A model generated the notes under the pieces. It saw only the letters and a list, made by a program, of their open reading frames with translations. It was not told the DNA's origin and searched no databases. Positions 1 through 8,715 of a DNA stretch of 64,000 nt are shown one piece after another. Origin of the DNA: Pseudomonas alloputida (GTDB taxonomy: Bacteria; Pseudomonadota; Gammaproteobacteria; Pseudomonadales; Pseudomonadaceae); contig NZ_CP128540.1 of NCBI RefSeq assembly GCF_021283545.2, positions 2,887,501 to 2,951,500 of the forward strand, written 5' to 3'. The position numbers and the translations under genes were made by a program. Positions within the stretch are counted from its first letter, which is position 1. Each line of letters begins with the position of its first letter.

Positions 1-215
1 TAACCACACGAGGCAGCGTCGATGCGCCCGCCAGACTTGCCCACCCAGGTCCATTTGCAACCGCAGTACAGGTCGCCCATGGCACTGCTGGCCTGGTCCA
101 GGTAGACCTTCTGCTTGGCCACCACCTTGGCTTCGGTGAAGGTGGCCGGCGGGTTGGCCAGAGCGGGGAGGGTAAAGGAAAATAATAAGGTTACGGCGTA
201 AAGCAGTGATTTCAT
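1..215 (-). CDS. endA: Endonuclease I family secreted DNase, N-terminal part (runs off the window)
   Basis: The reverse strand opens at an ATG at 215 and stays open to the window edge. The first 20 or so residues form a signal peptide (MKSLLYAVTLLFSFTLPALA). The mature start then has the cysteine-rich DLYCGCKWTW segment and GRIDAASCG, which I recognise as the N-terminus of Pseudomonas endonuclease I / EndA-type extracellular nucleases. These non-specific DNases act in the periplasm or outside the cell. The catalytic His-rich region would lie beyond the left edge and cannot be checked. The gene starts 14 bases after the end of the small gene at 230-613, so the two are probably co-transcribed. 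Confidence 0.8.
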   Translation of the reverse strand, partial: MKSLLYAVTLLFSFTLPALANPPATFTEAKVVAKQKVYLDQASSAMGDLYCGCKWTWVGKSGGRIDAASCG

Positions 216-229
216 GGGGAAAACATATT

Positions 230-613
230 TCAGGTTGGGCCGGGCATTGTAATGGTTTCCCCGGGGCTGACCAGCTCGCGGAGCCATACCAATGGTCGGC
301 CAGGGTCGTCGCTGCCCATACGGCTGAATGTGGCTGAGTCGAGCATGTCCCGCACCTCGGTGCCCATGCGCAGCAGGTGCTCGACGAAACCGGCACCGAC
401 GTCACCGTAGTCCTCCAGGGAAACCCCGCTCTGGTTGTGCTGGATTGCCAGGTGGTAATGACTGACACCATCGCCGTTGCCGCTACCGCCCAGTACCACC
501 GTGAAGCGTGGGCCAAGCAGGGTGGCCAGGCGTTCCTGCACCAGATCGAGCAGGGCGACGGGTATTTCATTTTCGCGCAGTGATGTAGGGAAACAGGGTG
601 TGAACGGAGGCAT
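230..613 (-). CDS. Small conserved-looking hypothetical protein upstream of endA
   Basis: A 127-residue protein that I do not recognise. It has no signal peptide or membrane segment and looks like a mixed alpha/beta soluble protein (a FTVVLGGSGNGDG turn, then SHYHLAIQ, and a helical VEHLLRMGTEVRDML segment). Initiation at the ATG at 613 is assumed; an internal start is possible. It lies just upstream of endA on the same strand, so a role connected with the nuclease is conceivable but only inferred from position. Repeats resembling a CpxR box lie upstream at 678-703. Confidence 0.55.
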   Translation of the reverse strand: MPPFTPCFPTSLRENEIPVALLDLVQERLATLLGPRFTVVLGGSGNGDGVSHYHLAIQHNQSGVSLEDYGDVGAGFVEHLLRMGTEVRDMLDSATFSRMGSDDPGRPLVWLRELVSPGETITMPGPT

Positions 614-677
614 GAGGGTGTCCTGCTGGGCGGGGTTCGAGTGCTGGCCAGCTTAGGCAAGGTGACTGTCAACTTGG

Positions 678-703
678 GTAAAGCGGGGGTAAAAGCGGGT
701 AAT
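678..703. promoter_or_regulatory. GTAAA repeat array, CpxR-box-like
   Basis: GTAAA occurs at 678-682 and 689-693, and GTAAT at 699-703. The last two are separated by exactly five bases, one mismatch from the GTAAA-N5-GTAAA CpxR consensus. The first pair is one base too widely spaced. The array sits upstream of the 230-613 gene and near a cpxRA-like operon. Regulation by that system is inference. Confidence 0.35.
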
Positions 704-743
704 GCTCAACCCCCGTGCTGCGCGGTTCATTTCAAGAGCAGCA

Positions 744-3107
744 TCAGAAGGTCTGCCCTAACGAGAACTGGAACACCTGGGTTTCGGCGTTATCCGGCTT
801 TTTCAATGGCGCCGCCAGGCTGAAACTCAGCGGCCCCATCGGGCTGTACCAGGTCACGCCAACCCCCAGCGACACAGCCATCTGCGCCAGGTCGACGCTG
901 CCGCAGCCTTGGGTGGTGGACAGGTAGCAGGTGTCGGCATACACGTTGCCGGCATCGACGAACACCGAGCTGCGCAGTTGGCTCTGGTCCTTCACGAAGG
1001 GCAGCGGGAACAGGTACTCGGCACCGCCGGTAATCAGGATATTGCCCCCCAGCACATCGGTGTCGCGGTCGGAATAGTAAGCCTGTCCAGCGTTGGAATA
1101 GGCCCCGGTAGCCGGTGTGCTGCGCGGGCCGAGGGTGCCGTCCTTGAACCCGCGTACCGACCCCTGCCCACCGGCGTTGTAGCTTTCATAGAACGGCAAG
1201 CCGTCGGTGGAGCCATAGCCGTTGCCGTAGCCCAGGTTGGTGTGCAGGCGCAGCGTGGTGTTGCTGGTCACCGGCAGGAAAGCCTGGCCGTTGTAGTCGA
1301 GTTTGTAGAACGACAGGTCGCTGCCAGGGGTGGTAGCCATCAGCGTCAGGCTCTGCGAGTGGCCCCGGGTGGCCAGTACGCCTTTGTTGAGGGTAGATTC
1401 CGACCAACCGATCGACGCCTTGAGGTTGTTGAAGCTCTTGCCTTCGCGGGAGATGAAATCGTAGATCTCGTCAGCGCTGTAGGTGCCGGGCGAAATGTCG
1501 TCGTGCTGCAGGGTCAGGCCGTAGGTCAGGCGCGAGGTTTCGTTGATCGGGTAGCCAAAGCTGACCCCGGCGCCGTAGCTGTTGATTGCATAGTACGAAA
1601 CACCATCGTCGTAGTAATCGCTGTAGTCGGTGCTGTTGTAGAACAGGTTGTAGCCCAGGCTGACACCGTCGGCGGTGAAGTAGGGATCGACGAAGCCGAA
1701 GTTGTACTTGGTCTGGTATTCCGAACGGGTCAGGCCGATGGATACCTTGTTACCGGTACCGAGGAAGTTGCTCTGGCTGATCGAACCACCCAGGATCAGG
1801 CCGGCGCTCTGGGCGAAACCGACGCTGGCGGTGATCGAGCCGGAGGCCTGCTCTTCGACGCTGTAGTTGACGTCGACCTGGTCGTCGGTGCCAGGCACCT
1901 GCGGGGTCTCGACGTTGACTTCCTTGAAGAAGCCCAGGCGCTCAAGACGGGTCTTGGACTGGTCGATCAGGTAGGTCGACGCCCAGCCGCCTTCCATCTG
2001 GCGCATTTCGCGACGCAGCACTTCGTCTTCGGTCTTGGTGTTGCCGCGGTAGTTGATGCGGTTGACGTAGGCACGCTTGCCCGGGTCGACCACGAACATG
2101 ATGTCGACCGTGTGGTCCTGGTCGTTGGGTTGCGGCACGCCGTTGACGTTAGCGAAGGTGTAGCCTTCGTTACCCAGCCGGCGGGTGATCAGCTCGGACG
2201 TGGTGGTCATCACCTTGCGCGAGAATACCTGCCCCGGCTGCACCAGCAGCAGCGACTTGACCTGGTCTTCCGGCACCTTGAGGTCACCGGACAGCTTCAC
2301 GTCGCGAACGGTGTATTTCTCGCCTTCGTTGATGTTGACGGTGATGTAGACGTGCTTCTTGTCCGGCGTGATGGACACCTGGGTGGAGGCGATGTCCATG
2401 TTGATGTAGCCGCGGTCCAGGTAGTAGGAACGCAGGCGCTCCAGGTCACCGGAGAGTTTTTCACGGGCGTACTTGTCGTCGTTCTTGAAGAACGACAGCC
2501 AGTTGGTGGTCTTCAGCTCGAACAGCTGCCCCAGGGTCTCATCATCGAATACGTTGTTGCCAACGATGTTGATGTGCTGGATGGCGGCGACGGTGCCTTC
2601 GTTGATCTTGATCTTCAGCGCCACACGGTTGCGCGGCTGCGGCACCACCTCGGCGTCGACCTCGGCCGAGTAGCGGCCTTGGGCCACGTACTGGCGCTGC
2701 AGCTCGTTACGCACACCTTCGAGGGTGGCACGCTGGAAGATCTCGCCTTCGGCCAGGCCCGATTGCTTCAGGCCCTTCATCAGGTCTTCGGTGCTGATCG
2801 CCTTGTTGCCTTCAATCTCGATGCTCGACACCGACGGGCGCTCGACCACGTTGATGATCAGCACATTGCCATCGCGGCTCAACTGGATGTCCTGGAAGAA
2901 CCCGGTCTTGAACAGGGAACGCGTCGAGTCCACCAGGCGGCGGTCGTCAGCCTGGTCGCCGACGTTCAGCGGCAAGGCACCGAACACACTGCCAGCGGAA
3001 ACCCGCTGCAGGCCGTTGACGCGAATGTCGGCGATCCTGAACGGTGAGGCCTGGGCCAACGTGGCTTTCAGCAGCAGGATGGAGAGCAACAGGCGCGGGT
3101 AGTTCAT
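744..3107 (-). CDS. BamA/Omp85-family outer membrane assembly protein, second-copy type
   Basis: 787 residues from the ATG at 3107. A signal peptide (LLLSILLLKATLAQA) is followed by POTRA repeats over roughly residues 22-420 (IADIRVNGLQRVSAGSV, VSSIEIEGNKAI, IQHINIVGNNVF, VNRINYRGNTKT) and a C-terminal 16-strand-type barrel. The barrel carries the surface-antigen motif VRGFKDGTLGPRS and a terminal Phe (FSLGQTF). Length and layout match BamA, which folds and inserts outer-membrane proteins. Housekeeping bamA in Pseudomonas normally sits among rseP, skp and lpxD; this copy stands alone and is divergent from a CpxR/CpxA pair. It is therefore probably a paralogue, perhaps induced by envelope stress. 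The open frame continues upstream to 3725 but overlaps cpxR and lacks family similarity, so the ATG before the signal peptide was chosen. Confidence 0.9.
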   Translation of the reverse strand: MNYPRLLLSILLLKATLAQASPFRIADIRVNGLQRVSAGSVFGALPLNVGDQADDRRLVDSTRSLFKTGFFQDIQLSRDGNVLIINVVERPSVSSIEIEGNKAISTEDLMKGLKQSGLAEGEIFQRATLEGVRNELQRQYVAQGRYSAEVDAEVVPQPRNRVALKIKINEGTVAAIQHINIVGNNVFDDETLGQLFELKTTNWLSFFKNDDKYAREKLSGDLERLRSYYLDRGYINMDIASTQVSITPDKKHVYITVNINEGEKYTVRDVKLSGDLKVPEDQVKSLLLVQPGQVFSRKVMTTTSELITRRLGNEGYTFANVNGVPQPNDQDHTVDIMFVVDPGKRAYVNRINYRGNTKTEDEVLRREMRQMEGGWASTYLIDQSKTRLERLGFFKEVNVETPQVPGTDDQVDVNYSVEEQASGSITASVGFAQSAGLILGGSISQSNFLGTGNKVSIGLTRSEYQTKYNFGFVDPYFTADGVSLGYNLFYNSTDYSDYYDDGVSYYAINSYGAGVSFGYPINETSRLTYGLTLQHDDISPGTYSADEIYDFISREGKSFNNLKASIGWSESTLNKGVLATRGHSQSLTLMATTPGSDLSFYKLDYNGQAFLPVTSNTTLRLHTNLGYGNGYGSTDGLPFYESYNAGGQGSVRGFKDGTLGPRSTPATGAYSNAGQAYYSDRDTDVLGGNILITGGAEYLFPLPFVKDQSQLRSSVFVDAGNVYADTCYLSTTQGCGSVDLAQMAVSLGVGVTWYSPMGPLSFSLAAPLKKPDNAETQVFQFSLGQTF

Positions 3108-3212
3108 CGGGGTTTCCAGACAAGCGGATTCGGAGGGCAGCAAGCGCGGGCGACCCGCAAGCAGCGGGCGATGAGGATACGGGCGGGCTGTGTACGGCGC
3201 GGTTAGCCGAGG

Positions 3213-3227
3213 GTAAAGATGTGTAAA
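3213..3227. promoter_or_regulatory. Perfect CpxR box in the bamA-like / cpxRA divergent promoter
   Basis: GTAAA (3213-3217), five bases, GTAAA (3223-3227) exactly matches the tandem CpxR-P recognition sequence known from enterobacteria. It lies in the 197-base region between the divergent starts at 3107 and 3305, so it could serve autoregulation of the two-component operon and control of the outer-membrane gene. Confidence 0.6.
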
Positions 3228-3304
3228 GTCCGACCGGGCGGCAGTGACAGTGCCGGCTTGCAGGGCGATCATTGCACCCCCTGCAACTGCGATATCTGGC
3301 CCTG

Positions 3305-4006
3305 ATGATCCCTGTGCTGCTGGTCGACGACGACCGCGAACTGACTGAAATGCTCTCTTTGTACCTGGCGCGCGAAGGCTTCCAGGCAACGGCCGCGGAC
3401 ACGGGTGAGGAAGGCGAGACCCTGGCGTTGTCCGGCCATTTCCAGGTGGTGGTGCTGGACGTGATGTTGCCAGGCATCTCCGGTATCGAGGTGCTGCGCC
3501 GCGTGCGTGCACGTAGTCAGGTGCCGGTGCTGCTGCTGACAGCACGCGGTGACAACATCGACCGCATTGCCGGCCTGGAGCTGGGGGCCGATGACTATGT
3601 GCCCAAGCCCAGCTCTCCCGGTGAGCTGGTGGCACGCCTGCGGGCAATACTGCGTCGCGTGCAGCCATACCTGATGGGTGAAACCAGCGCGCCCGAGGTA
3701 CCTGAACAGGTACGCAGTGGCGCATTGAAAATGTGGCCGGGGCGGCGCGAGGCGCGCTGGGGCGCAGCCACGCTGGAATTGACCGGCTCCGAGTTCAGCC
3801 TGCTCGAAGCCCTGGCGCGCCAGGCCGGTCAGCTGGTCAGCAAGCAGGACCTGTCGCTCAATGCCCTGGGCCGGCCGCTGACCCGTTATGACCGACGCAT
3901 CGACGTGCACGTCAGCAGCATCCGGCAAAAACTTGGCCCGCGTGCCGATGGCAGCAGCTGGATCCAGAGCGTGCGCGGCATGGGCTACATGCTGATCGTC
4001 GAATGA
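3305..4006 (+). CDS. cpxR: OmpR-family response regulator, CpxR-like
   Basis: 233 residues from the ATG at 3305; an upstream in-frame ATG at 3272 would add 11 residues before the receiver strand and is less likely. An N-terminal receiver (IPVLLVDDDRE, phospho-acceptor Asp52 in VVVLDVMLPG, Thr in LLLTARGD, then KPSSPGELV) is followed by a winged-helix DNA-binding domain. The segment ALGRPLTRYDRRIDVHVSSIR is typical of CpxR. The gene overlaps the kinase gene by ATGA, so translation is coupled. The receiver Lys is present in YVPKPSSP. Expected role: envelope-stress transcription factor binding GTAAA-N5-GTAAA sites. Confidence 0.85.
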   Translation: MIPVLLVDDDRELTEMLSLYLAREGFQATAADTGEEGETLALSGHFQVVVLDVMLPGISGIEVLRRVRARSQVPVLLLTARGDNIDRIAGLELGADDYVPKPSSPGELVARLRAILRRVQPYLMGETSAPEVPEQVRSGALKMWPGRREARWGAATLELTGSEFSLLEALARQAGQLVSKQDLSLNALGRPLTRYDRRIDVHVSSIRQKLGPRADGSSWIQSVRGMGYMLIVE

Positions 4007-5265
4007 TGCGCCGGCGTCTGTTCTGGAAGCTGTTCCTGGCCTTCTGGCTTGCCAATACCCTGACCTTCCTGGTGGGGGCGGGGGCCTTCATGCTCAATGA
4101 GCTGCGCGGCGATACCCCCGGGCTGCGTTCGCTGCTGGCCACCGAGCTGCAAATGCTCGAACGGCATGGCGAGCGGGCCGGCCGCCAGTTGCTTGACGTG
4201 TCGCCACAGCCGCAGGATGTGCAAGTAGGCCTTTACGACGATCAAGACCGCTTGCTGGCTGGCCAAACGGTGCACGTGGCGCGCTTCGAGCAGGCACTGC
4301 TCGACCGTGACGGCCGCCCACTGGTGCTGCGCGCTTCGGTGGCCACCCGTGTCGGTATGGCACCGCGCCCACGCAACCTTGGCCCGTTCGTGACTGGGGC
4401 GGTGATGAGCGCGCTGTTCGCGCTGTTGTGCAGCTTTTACCTGACCCGGCCGCTGACCTGGCTGCGCGAGGCCATGGGCCAGGTTGCCCAAGGCCGTTTC
4501 GATGTGCGGGTCAGGCCGCGGCTGGGCAAGCGCCGTGACGAAATCGTCGACCTGGCCGAGGACTGTGACCGCATGGCCGGCCAGCTCAAGGCCCTGGTGC
4601 AGGCCCAGCAGAACCTGCTGCATGATATTTCCCATGAGCTGCGCTCACCACTTACCCGCATGCATGCCGCCATAGGCCTGATGCGCCAGCAACCCGACCG
4701 GCCCGACATGCTGGAGCGGGTCGAGCGCGAGTCGCGGCGCATGGACGACCTGATCGAGCAACTGCTGACCCTGGCCCGTGCCCAGTCCCGTCAAGGCAAC
4801 AGTGACTTCGCCAGCGTGGATGTGGTCGAACTGCTGGCGCAGATCGTCGAGGATGCCCGTTTCGAGGCAGGCATGAAGCAGTGCCAGGTGTCCTTGCTGG
4901 CTCAGGGCGCGTTTCTCATGCATGGCCATGAAGAACTCCTGTACCGGGCCTTCGAGAACGTCATCCGCAATGCCGTGCGCTACACGAAGCCCGGCACGGC
5001 GGTATTGGTGGAGGCCGCACCGGCACCAGGTGGGCAATGGTTGCAGGTGTGCGTCAGCGACCATGGCCCGGGCGTCGACCCGGCGCGCCTGCAGCGCATC
5101 TTCGAACCGTTCGACCGTGGCACCGACAGCAGCGATGGCTTCGGCCTGGGGCTGGCGATCGCCCAGCGTGCCATCGCCTTGCACGGTGGCAGCATCACCG
5201 CGCTGGCCGCCGCCACAGGGGGCTTGCGGGTGCGCATCGAACTGCCGCAAGCCATTGCTACTTGA
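4003..5265 (+). CDS. cpxA: Membrane sensor histidine kinase, CpxA-like
   Basis: 420 residues. One transmembrane helix near residues 8-27 (LFLAFWLANTLTFLVGAGAFM), a periplasmic sensor of about 100 residues, a second helix near 126-146 (FVTGAVMSALFALLCSFY), then HAMP, a HisKA domain with HDISHELRSPL (phospho-acceptor His211), and a C-terminal HATPase with the N box (FENVIRNAVRYTKPG) and DHGPGVDPARLQRIFEPF plus GFGLGLAIAQR. It is complete and translationally coupled to cpxR. It probably senses envelope damage and phosphorylates the CpxR-like protein. The 3' end overlaps the convergent aldo/keto reductase gene by 8 bases. Confidence 0.85.
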   Translation: MMRRRLFWKLFLAFWLANTLTFLVGAGAFMLNELRGDTPGLRSLLATELQMLERHGERAGRQLLDVSPQPQDVQVGLYDDQDRLLAGQTVHVARFEQALLDRDGRPLVLRASVATRVGMAPRPRNLGPFVTGAVMSALFALLCSFYLTRPLTWLREAMGQVAQGRFDVRVRPRLGKRRDEIVDLAEDCDRMAGQLKALVQAQQNLLHDISHELRSPLTRMHAAIGLMRQQPDRPDMLERVERESRRMDDLIEQLLTLARAQSRQGNSDFASVDVVELLAQIVEDARFEAGMKQCQVSLLAQGAFLMHGHEELLYRAFENVIRNAVRYTKPGTAVLVEAAPAPGGQWLQVCVSDHGPGVDPARLQRIFEPFDRGTDSSDGFGLGLAIAQRAIALHGGSITALAAATGGLRVRIELPQAIAT

Positions 5266-6253
5266 AGCCGGTGACCGCGTGGGGAACGTAAGGGGCCTGC
5301 AAGCGCGCCACTTCGTCCTCGCTCAGCTGCAGTGACAGTGCGCCCAGGGCATCGTCCAGGTGGGCGGGCTTCGAAGCGCCGACGATAGGGGCGCTGACGC
5401 CGGCCCTACCCAGCACCCAGGCCAGCGCAACCTGGGCCATCGGCACCCCCCGTTCGCTGGCGATCTGCTCGACCACATCGATTACCCGGCCGTCCTCCAC
5501 CTCGGTCTTTTCATAGAACGACTGCCCGGATACATCGGTGCGCGTGCGTTGGGTTTGCTGCCCATGCGGTCGTGTCAGGCGGCCGCGCGCCATCGGGCTC
5601 CAGGGCATCAGGCCGACGCCTTGATCCAGGCACAGCGGGATCATCTCTCGCTCTTCTTCGCGGTAGATCAGGTTGAGGTAGTTCTGCATCGACACAAAGC
5701 GGCTCCAGCCATGGTTGGCGGCTACCTGCTGCGCCTTGGCGAACTGCCAGGCATACATCGACGATGCACCGATGTAGCGCGCCTTGCCGGCCTTGACCAC
5801 ATCATGCAGAGCTTCCATGGTTTCCTCGATGGGGGTGTGGTAGTCCCAGCGGTGGATCTGGTAAAGGTCGACGTAGTCTGTGCCCAGGCGGCTGAGGCTG
5901 GCGTCGATGTTGGCCATGATCGCCTTGCGTGACAAGCCTTGCTCATTGGGCCGGCTGGCGCCTTCCCACATGTTGGCAGGGAAGAACACCTTGGTGGCGA
6001 TCACGGTTTCTTCACGGCGGGTAAACTCCCTCAGGAGTTTGCCGAGGATGATTTCCGAGGTGCCGGCGGAATAGCTGTTGGCAGTGTCGAAGAAGTTGAT
6101 GCCTTGCTCGACGGCATGGCGAATGATCGGCCGGCTGGCGTCTTCGCCCAAGGTCCAGGGATGAGTGCCGGCGTCGGGTTCACCGAAGGTCATGCAGCCC
6201 AGGCACAGCCTTGAAATGTCCAGCCCAGTGCTACCCAGCTTTACGTACTGCAT
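5258..6253 (-). CDS. Aldo/keto reductase
   Basis: 331 residues from the ATG at 6253 (MQYVKLGSTGLDISRLCLG). The TIM-barrel aldo/keto reductase features are present: NFFDTANSYSAG with the catalytic Asp and Tyr, Lys in VIATKVFF, His in YQIHRWD, and the C-terminal cofactor loop (APIVGASKPAHLDDALGAL). Members reduce aldehydes and ketones with NADPH in the cytoplasm; the substrate cannot be told. It lies on the same strand as the LysR gene at 6350, which may control it. An alternative start 15 bases upstream (MKETTMQ) is less likely. Confidence 0.85.
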   Translation of the reverse strand: MQYVKLGSTGLDISRLCLGCMTFGEPDAGTHPWTLGEDASRPIIRHAVEQGINFFDTANSYSAGTSEIILGKLLREFTRREETVIATKVFFPANMWEGASRPNEQGLSRKAIMANIDASLSRLGTDYVDLYQIHRWDYHTPIEETMEALHDVVKAGKARYIGASSMYAWQFAKAQQVAANHGWSRFVSMQNYLNLIYREEEREMIPLCLDQGVGLMPWSPMARGRLTRPHGQQTQRTRTDVSGQSFYEKTEVEDGRVIDVVEQIASERGVPMAQVALAWVLGRAGVSAPIVGASKPAHLDDALGALSLQLSEDEVARLQAPYVPHAVTGFK

Positions 6254-6349
6254 CGTCGTCTCCTTCAAGGGCGTGAGTGATGGAGTTAGCCTAACGCTGG
6301 CAGGGTTGGGCGAAAATTCCGTATTGATGCATGCGCCATCTGCAAGAAT

Positions 6350-7201
6350 TCACAAGCGTAGCAGCGGCCGCACCTGTTGCTGAAGGAAGTCGGTAACCGC
6401 CTTGATCCGCGGTGTGGCGCGCACGTCTTCATGCACGGCCAGCCAGATTTCGATGCTCATTGTCTGTTGGGCGCTGCCTGCTTCTTTCAGACCGTGTTCC
6501 TGTGCCATGAACGCGGGCAGGCAGGCGATGCCGATGCCGCCGGCACAGGCTTGGGCCTGGATGCGCAGGTCATTGCTGTGCAATGCGAACGGCTGCTGGC
6601 CGGCCTGGAGGTTGAGCCATTGCTGTTGTGGGGAACGGGCCTGAGACTCGTCGTAGCCGATGTAGCGCCTGACCGTTGCGCTGGCCAGGTAACCGGGCGA
6701 GGCATACAGCCGGTAATCCAGGTGCCCCAGCAGGCTGACCACCAGAGTTGGCTCTGTCGGCCTGGCCAGGGCGATGCTGATGTCAGCTTCGCGGCGGACC
6801 AAGGATGCCTTGGATTTGCTGCCTACCAGCTTCAGGCGCAGCTGTGGGTAGCGCTGGTACAGCTCGCCCAGGCGCCGGGCGACGATGCTGCCCAGCAGCG
6901 CCGGTGGTGCCGAGAGCACCACTTCGCCTTCCACTGTCTGTTGGCCGGCGCTGGCGAAATGCTCCAGGGCAAAAGAGGACATGGCCATCTGCTCGGCGAG
7001 TTCCGCAACACGTTGGCCTTCGTGGGTGAGGGCATAAGCGCGGGGACGTCGGTCGACCAGCTTGAGCTGGAGCGAAGCCTCGAGCGAAGCGATGCGCCGG
7101 GCCACGGTGGCGTGGTCGACACCCAGGGTCTTGGCAGCAGCCGACAGCGAGCCGGCCGAGCTGAAGGCGGAGAAATGGCGCAGGTCTTCCCAATCGAACA
7201 T
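6350..7201 (-). CDS. LysR-family transcriptional regulator
   Basis: 283 residues. N-terminal winged helix-turn-helix (DLRHFSAFSSAGSLSAAAKTLG, then VARRIASLEASLQLKLVDR) and a LysR substrate-binding domain ending in the GGIGIACLPAF segment. The HTH contains HATVARRI in place of the usual SRRI. It sits between an MFS exporter gene and the aldo/keto reductase gene, all on the minus strand, so these are the likely targets. Inducer unknown. Confidence 0.85.
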   Translation of the reverse strand: MFDWEDLRHFSAFSSAGSLSAAAKTLGVDHATVARRIASLEASLQLKLVDRRPRAYALTHEGQRVAELAEQMAMSSFALEHFASAGQQTVEGEVVLSAPPALLGSIVARRLGELYQRYPQLRLKLVGSKSKASLVRREADISIALARPTEPTLVVSLLGHLDYRLYASPGYLASATVRRYIGYDESQARSPQQQWLNLQAGQQPFALHSNDLRIQAQACAGGIGIACLPAFMAQEHGLKEAGSAQQTMSIEIWLAVHEDVRATPRIKAVTDFLQQQVRPLLRL

Positions 7202-7263
7202 GAATGACTCGGCAGTGGCGGGTGCATAAAGGGGTAGGGTAACCCTTTATGACCATGCCGGCT

Positions 7264-8448
7264 TCAATGCCCGCCTTTCATCCGCCGCGCCACCAGGTAA
7301 ATGCCCAGGCCAACCAGCGCAGTCGCGGCGCCGATGTATCCGGTGCTGGTCCAGCCCATGCCGGCAGTGATCGCCATGCCTCCCAGCCACGGCCCCAGGG
7401 CATTGGCCAGGTTGAACGCCGCATGGTTGGACGCCGCTGCCAGGCTAGGCGCCTCATGGGCAATGTCCATGAGGCGGATCTGTAGCGGTGCCGCCAAGGC
7501 GATCATGGTGCCCACCAGGCCGATGCCCAGCAGCAGGCTCCACAGCGCCTGGGCGGCGAAGGTAAAGAACAGCAGCACGGCGACCGACCACATCAGTACC
7601 AAGCCCACGGCGCGGAACTGCAGGCGGTCGAACAGCTTGCCGCCAGCGATGTTGCCGACGATACCGCCCACGCCGAACGCCGCCAGACCGAACGGAATCC
7701 ACTGTGGCGACACCTGGGTCACTTGCAGCATGGTCGGTGCCAGGTAGCTGAACACGCAGAACATGCCGGCAAAACCGATCGAAGCGATGGCCAGCGCCAT
7801 CCATACCTGTGGTAGGGCAAAGGCCTGGAGCTCCTTGCGCGGGTCGCTGCGTGTTTCGTCGTGGCGCTGGGGCACGAAACGCCAGACCAGGGCGATGGTG
7901 CACAGGGCGATCGCGCCGACCAGCACGAATGCCGAACGCCAGCCGAAGTACTGGCCCAGGAAGGTGGCAACCGGGTTGCCGAGCAACATGGCCAAGGTCA
8001 GGCCCATCATCACCCGGGCAACGGCCCCCGCGCGCTGATCCTTGGCGACCATGCTCGAGGCCACCACTGCGGCAATGCCGAAGTAGGCGCCGTGGGGCAG
8101 GCCGCTGATGAAACGAAATGCGACCAGGCCACCGAACGAGGGGGCAAAGGCAGTGGCCAGGTTGCCCACGGCATACAGCAGCATCAACAGCAGCAGCATG
8201 TGCTTGCGCAGCAGTTTGGCACCGAGAATGGCCAGTGTCGGGGCGCCAACCATTACCCCCAGCGCATACGCGCTGATGGCATGGCCCACCTGCGGTTCGC
8301 TCAACTGCAAATTGCTGGCAATGTCGGGCATCAGGCCCATGATGGCGAATTCGCCGGTGCCGATGGCAAAGCTGCCCAGTGCCATGGCGGCTTCCATCTT
8401 GGCGACGGTGTTTTTACTGGGGAGCGGGGGGTGTTCCTGGACTGACAT
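7264..8448 (-). CDS. MFS transporter, DHA1/AraJ-type efflux protein
   Basis: 394 residues with 12 predicted membrane helices. The early motif MALGSFAIGTGEFAIMGLMPDIA, with the acidic residue in TGEF, is typical of the AraJ/YdhP branch of drug:H+ antiporters. Motif-A-like GAKLLRKHMLLLL and LPHGAYFGIAAVVAS are also present. Likely inner-membrane export of small organic compounds or sugars. The gene is 62 bases upstream of the LysR regulator gene on the same strand. The substrate is not deducible. Confidence 0.85.
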   Translation of the reverse strand: MSVQEHPPLPSKNTVAKMEAAMALGSFAIGTGEFAIMGLMPDIASNLQLSEPQVGHAISAYALGVMVGAPTLAILGAKLLRKHMLLLLMLLYAVGNLATAFAPSFGGLVAFRFISGLPHGAYFGIAAVVASSMVAKDQRAGAVARVMMGLTLAMLLGNPVATFLGQYFGWRSAFVLVGAIALCTIALVWRFVPQRHDETRSDPRKELQAFALPQVWMALAIASIGFAGMFCVFSYLAPTMLQVTQVSPQWIPFGLAAFGVGGIVGNIAGGKLFDRLQFRAVGLVLMWSVAVLLFFTFAAQALWSLLLGIGLVGTMIALAAPLQIRLMDIAHEAPSLAAASNHAAFNLANALGPWLGGMAITAGMGWTSTGYIGAATALVGLGIYLVARRMKGGH

Positions 8449-8504
8449 CTGTATCCCTATTGAAACATGCTGAAACGTTCAAGGCGGGATAATAGTCAAT
8501 CGAT

Positions 8505-8551
8505 GGCTGCAACGTCGAGGATGCTGCCCCGGCTTCCGCGACGTTGCAGCC
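8505..8551. repeat. Perfect 13-bp inverted repeat, long hairpin
   Basis: The arms GGCTGCAACGTCG (8505-8517) and CGACGTTGCAGCC (8539-8551) are perfectly complementary around a 21-base loop. The hairpin lies between the divergent MFS (start 8448) and hydrolase (start 8716) genes. No U-tract follows on either strand, so it is not a standard terminator. It could be a protein-binding site, a leader structure or a small RNA. Confidence 0.6.
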
Positions 8552-8715
8552 CGTGTCCTGCTCAGTACGGGCGCGCTTGCTACGCCCCTGGCTGAAGTGA
8601 CGGGATCCTGTGGCAGCGGGTACGCCTGCTCTTTTAGACTGCGGGCGGTGACGCGCCAACGCTCGGCAAACGGTGAGTACACGCGCCACACATTCGGTTC
8701 ACAAGGACAACTGCA

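Noticed and set aside
909..3047. 712-codon open frame on the plus strand
   Set aside because: It is exactly antisense to the BamA-like gene, is Val/Ala/Gly-rich and has no family similarity; an artefact of GC-rich codon usage.
3108..3725. N-terminal extension of the BamA-like frame
   Set aside because: It overlaps cpxR, lacks similarity, and a clear signal peptide starts at 3107.
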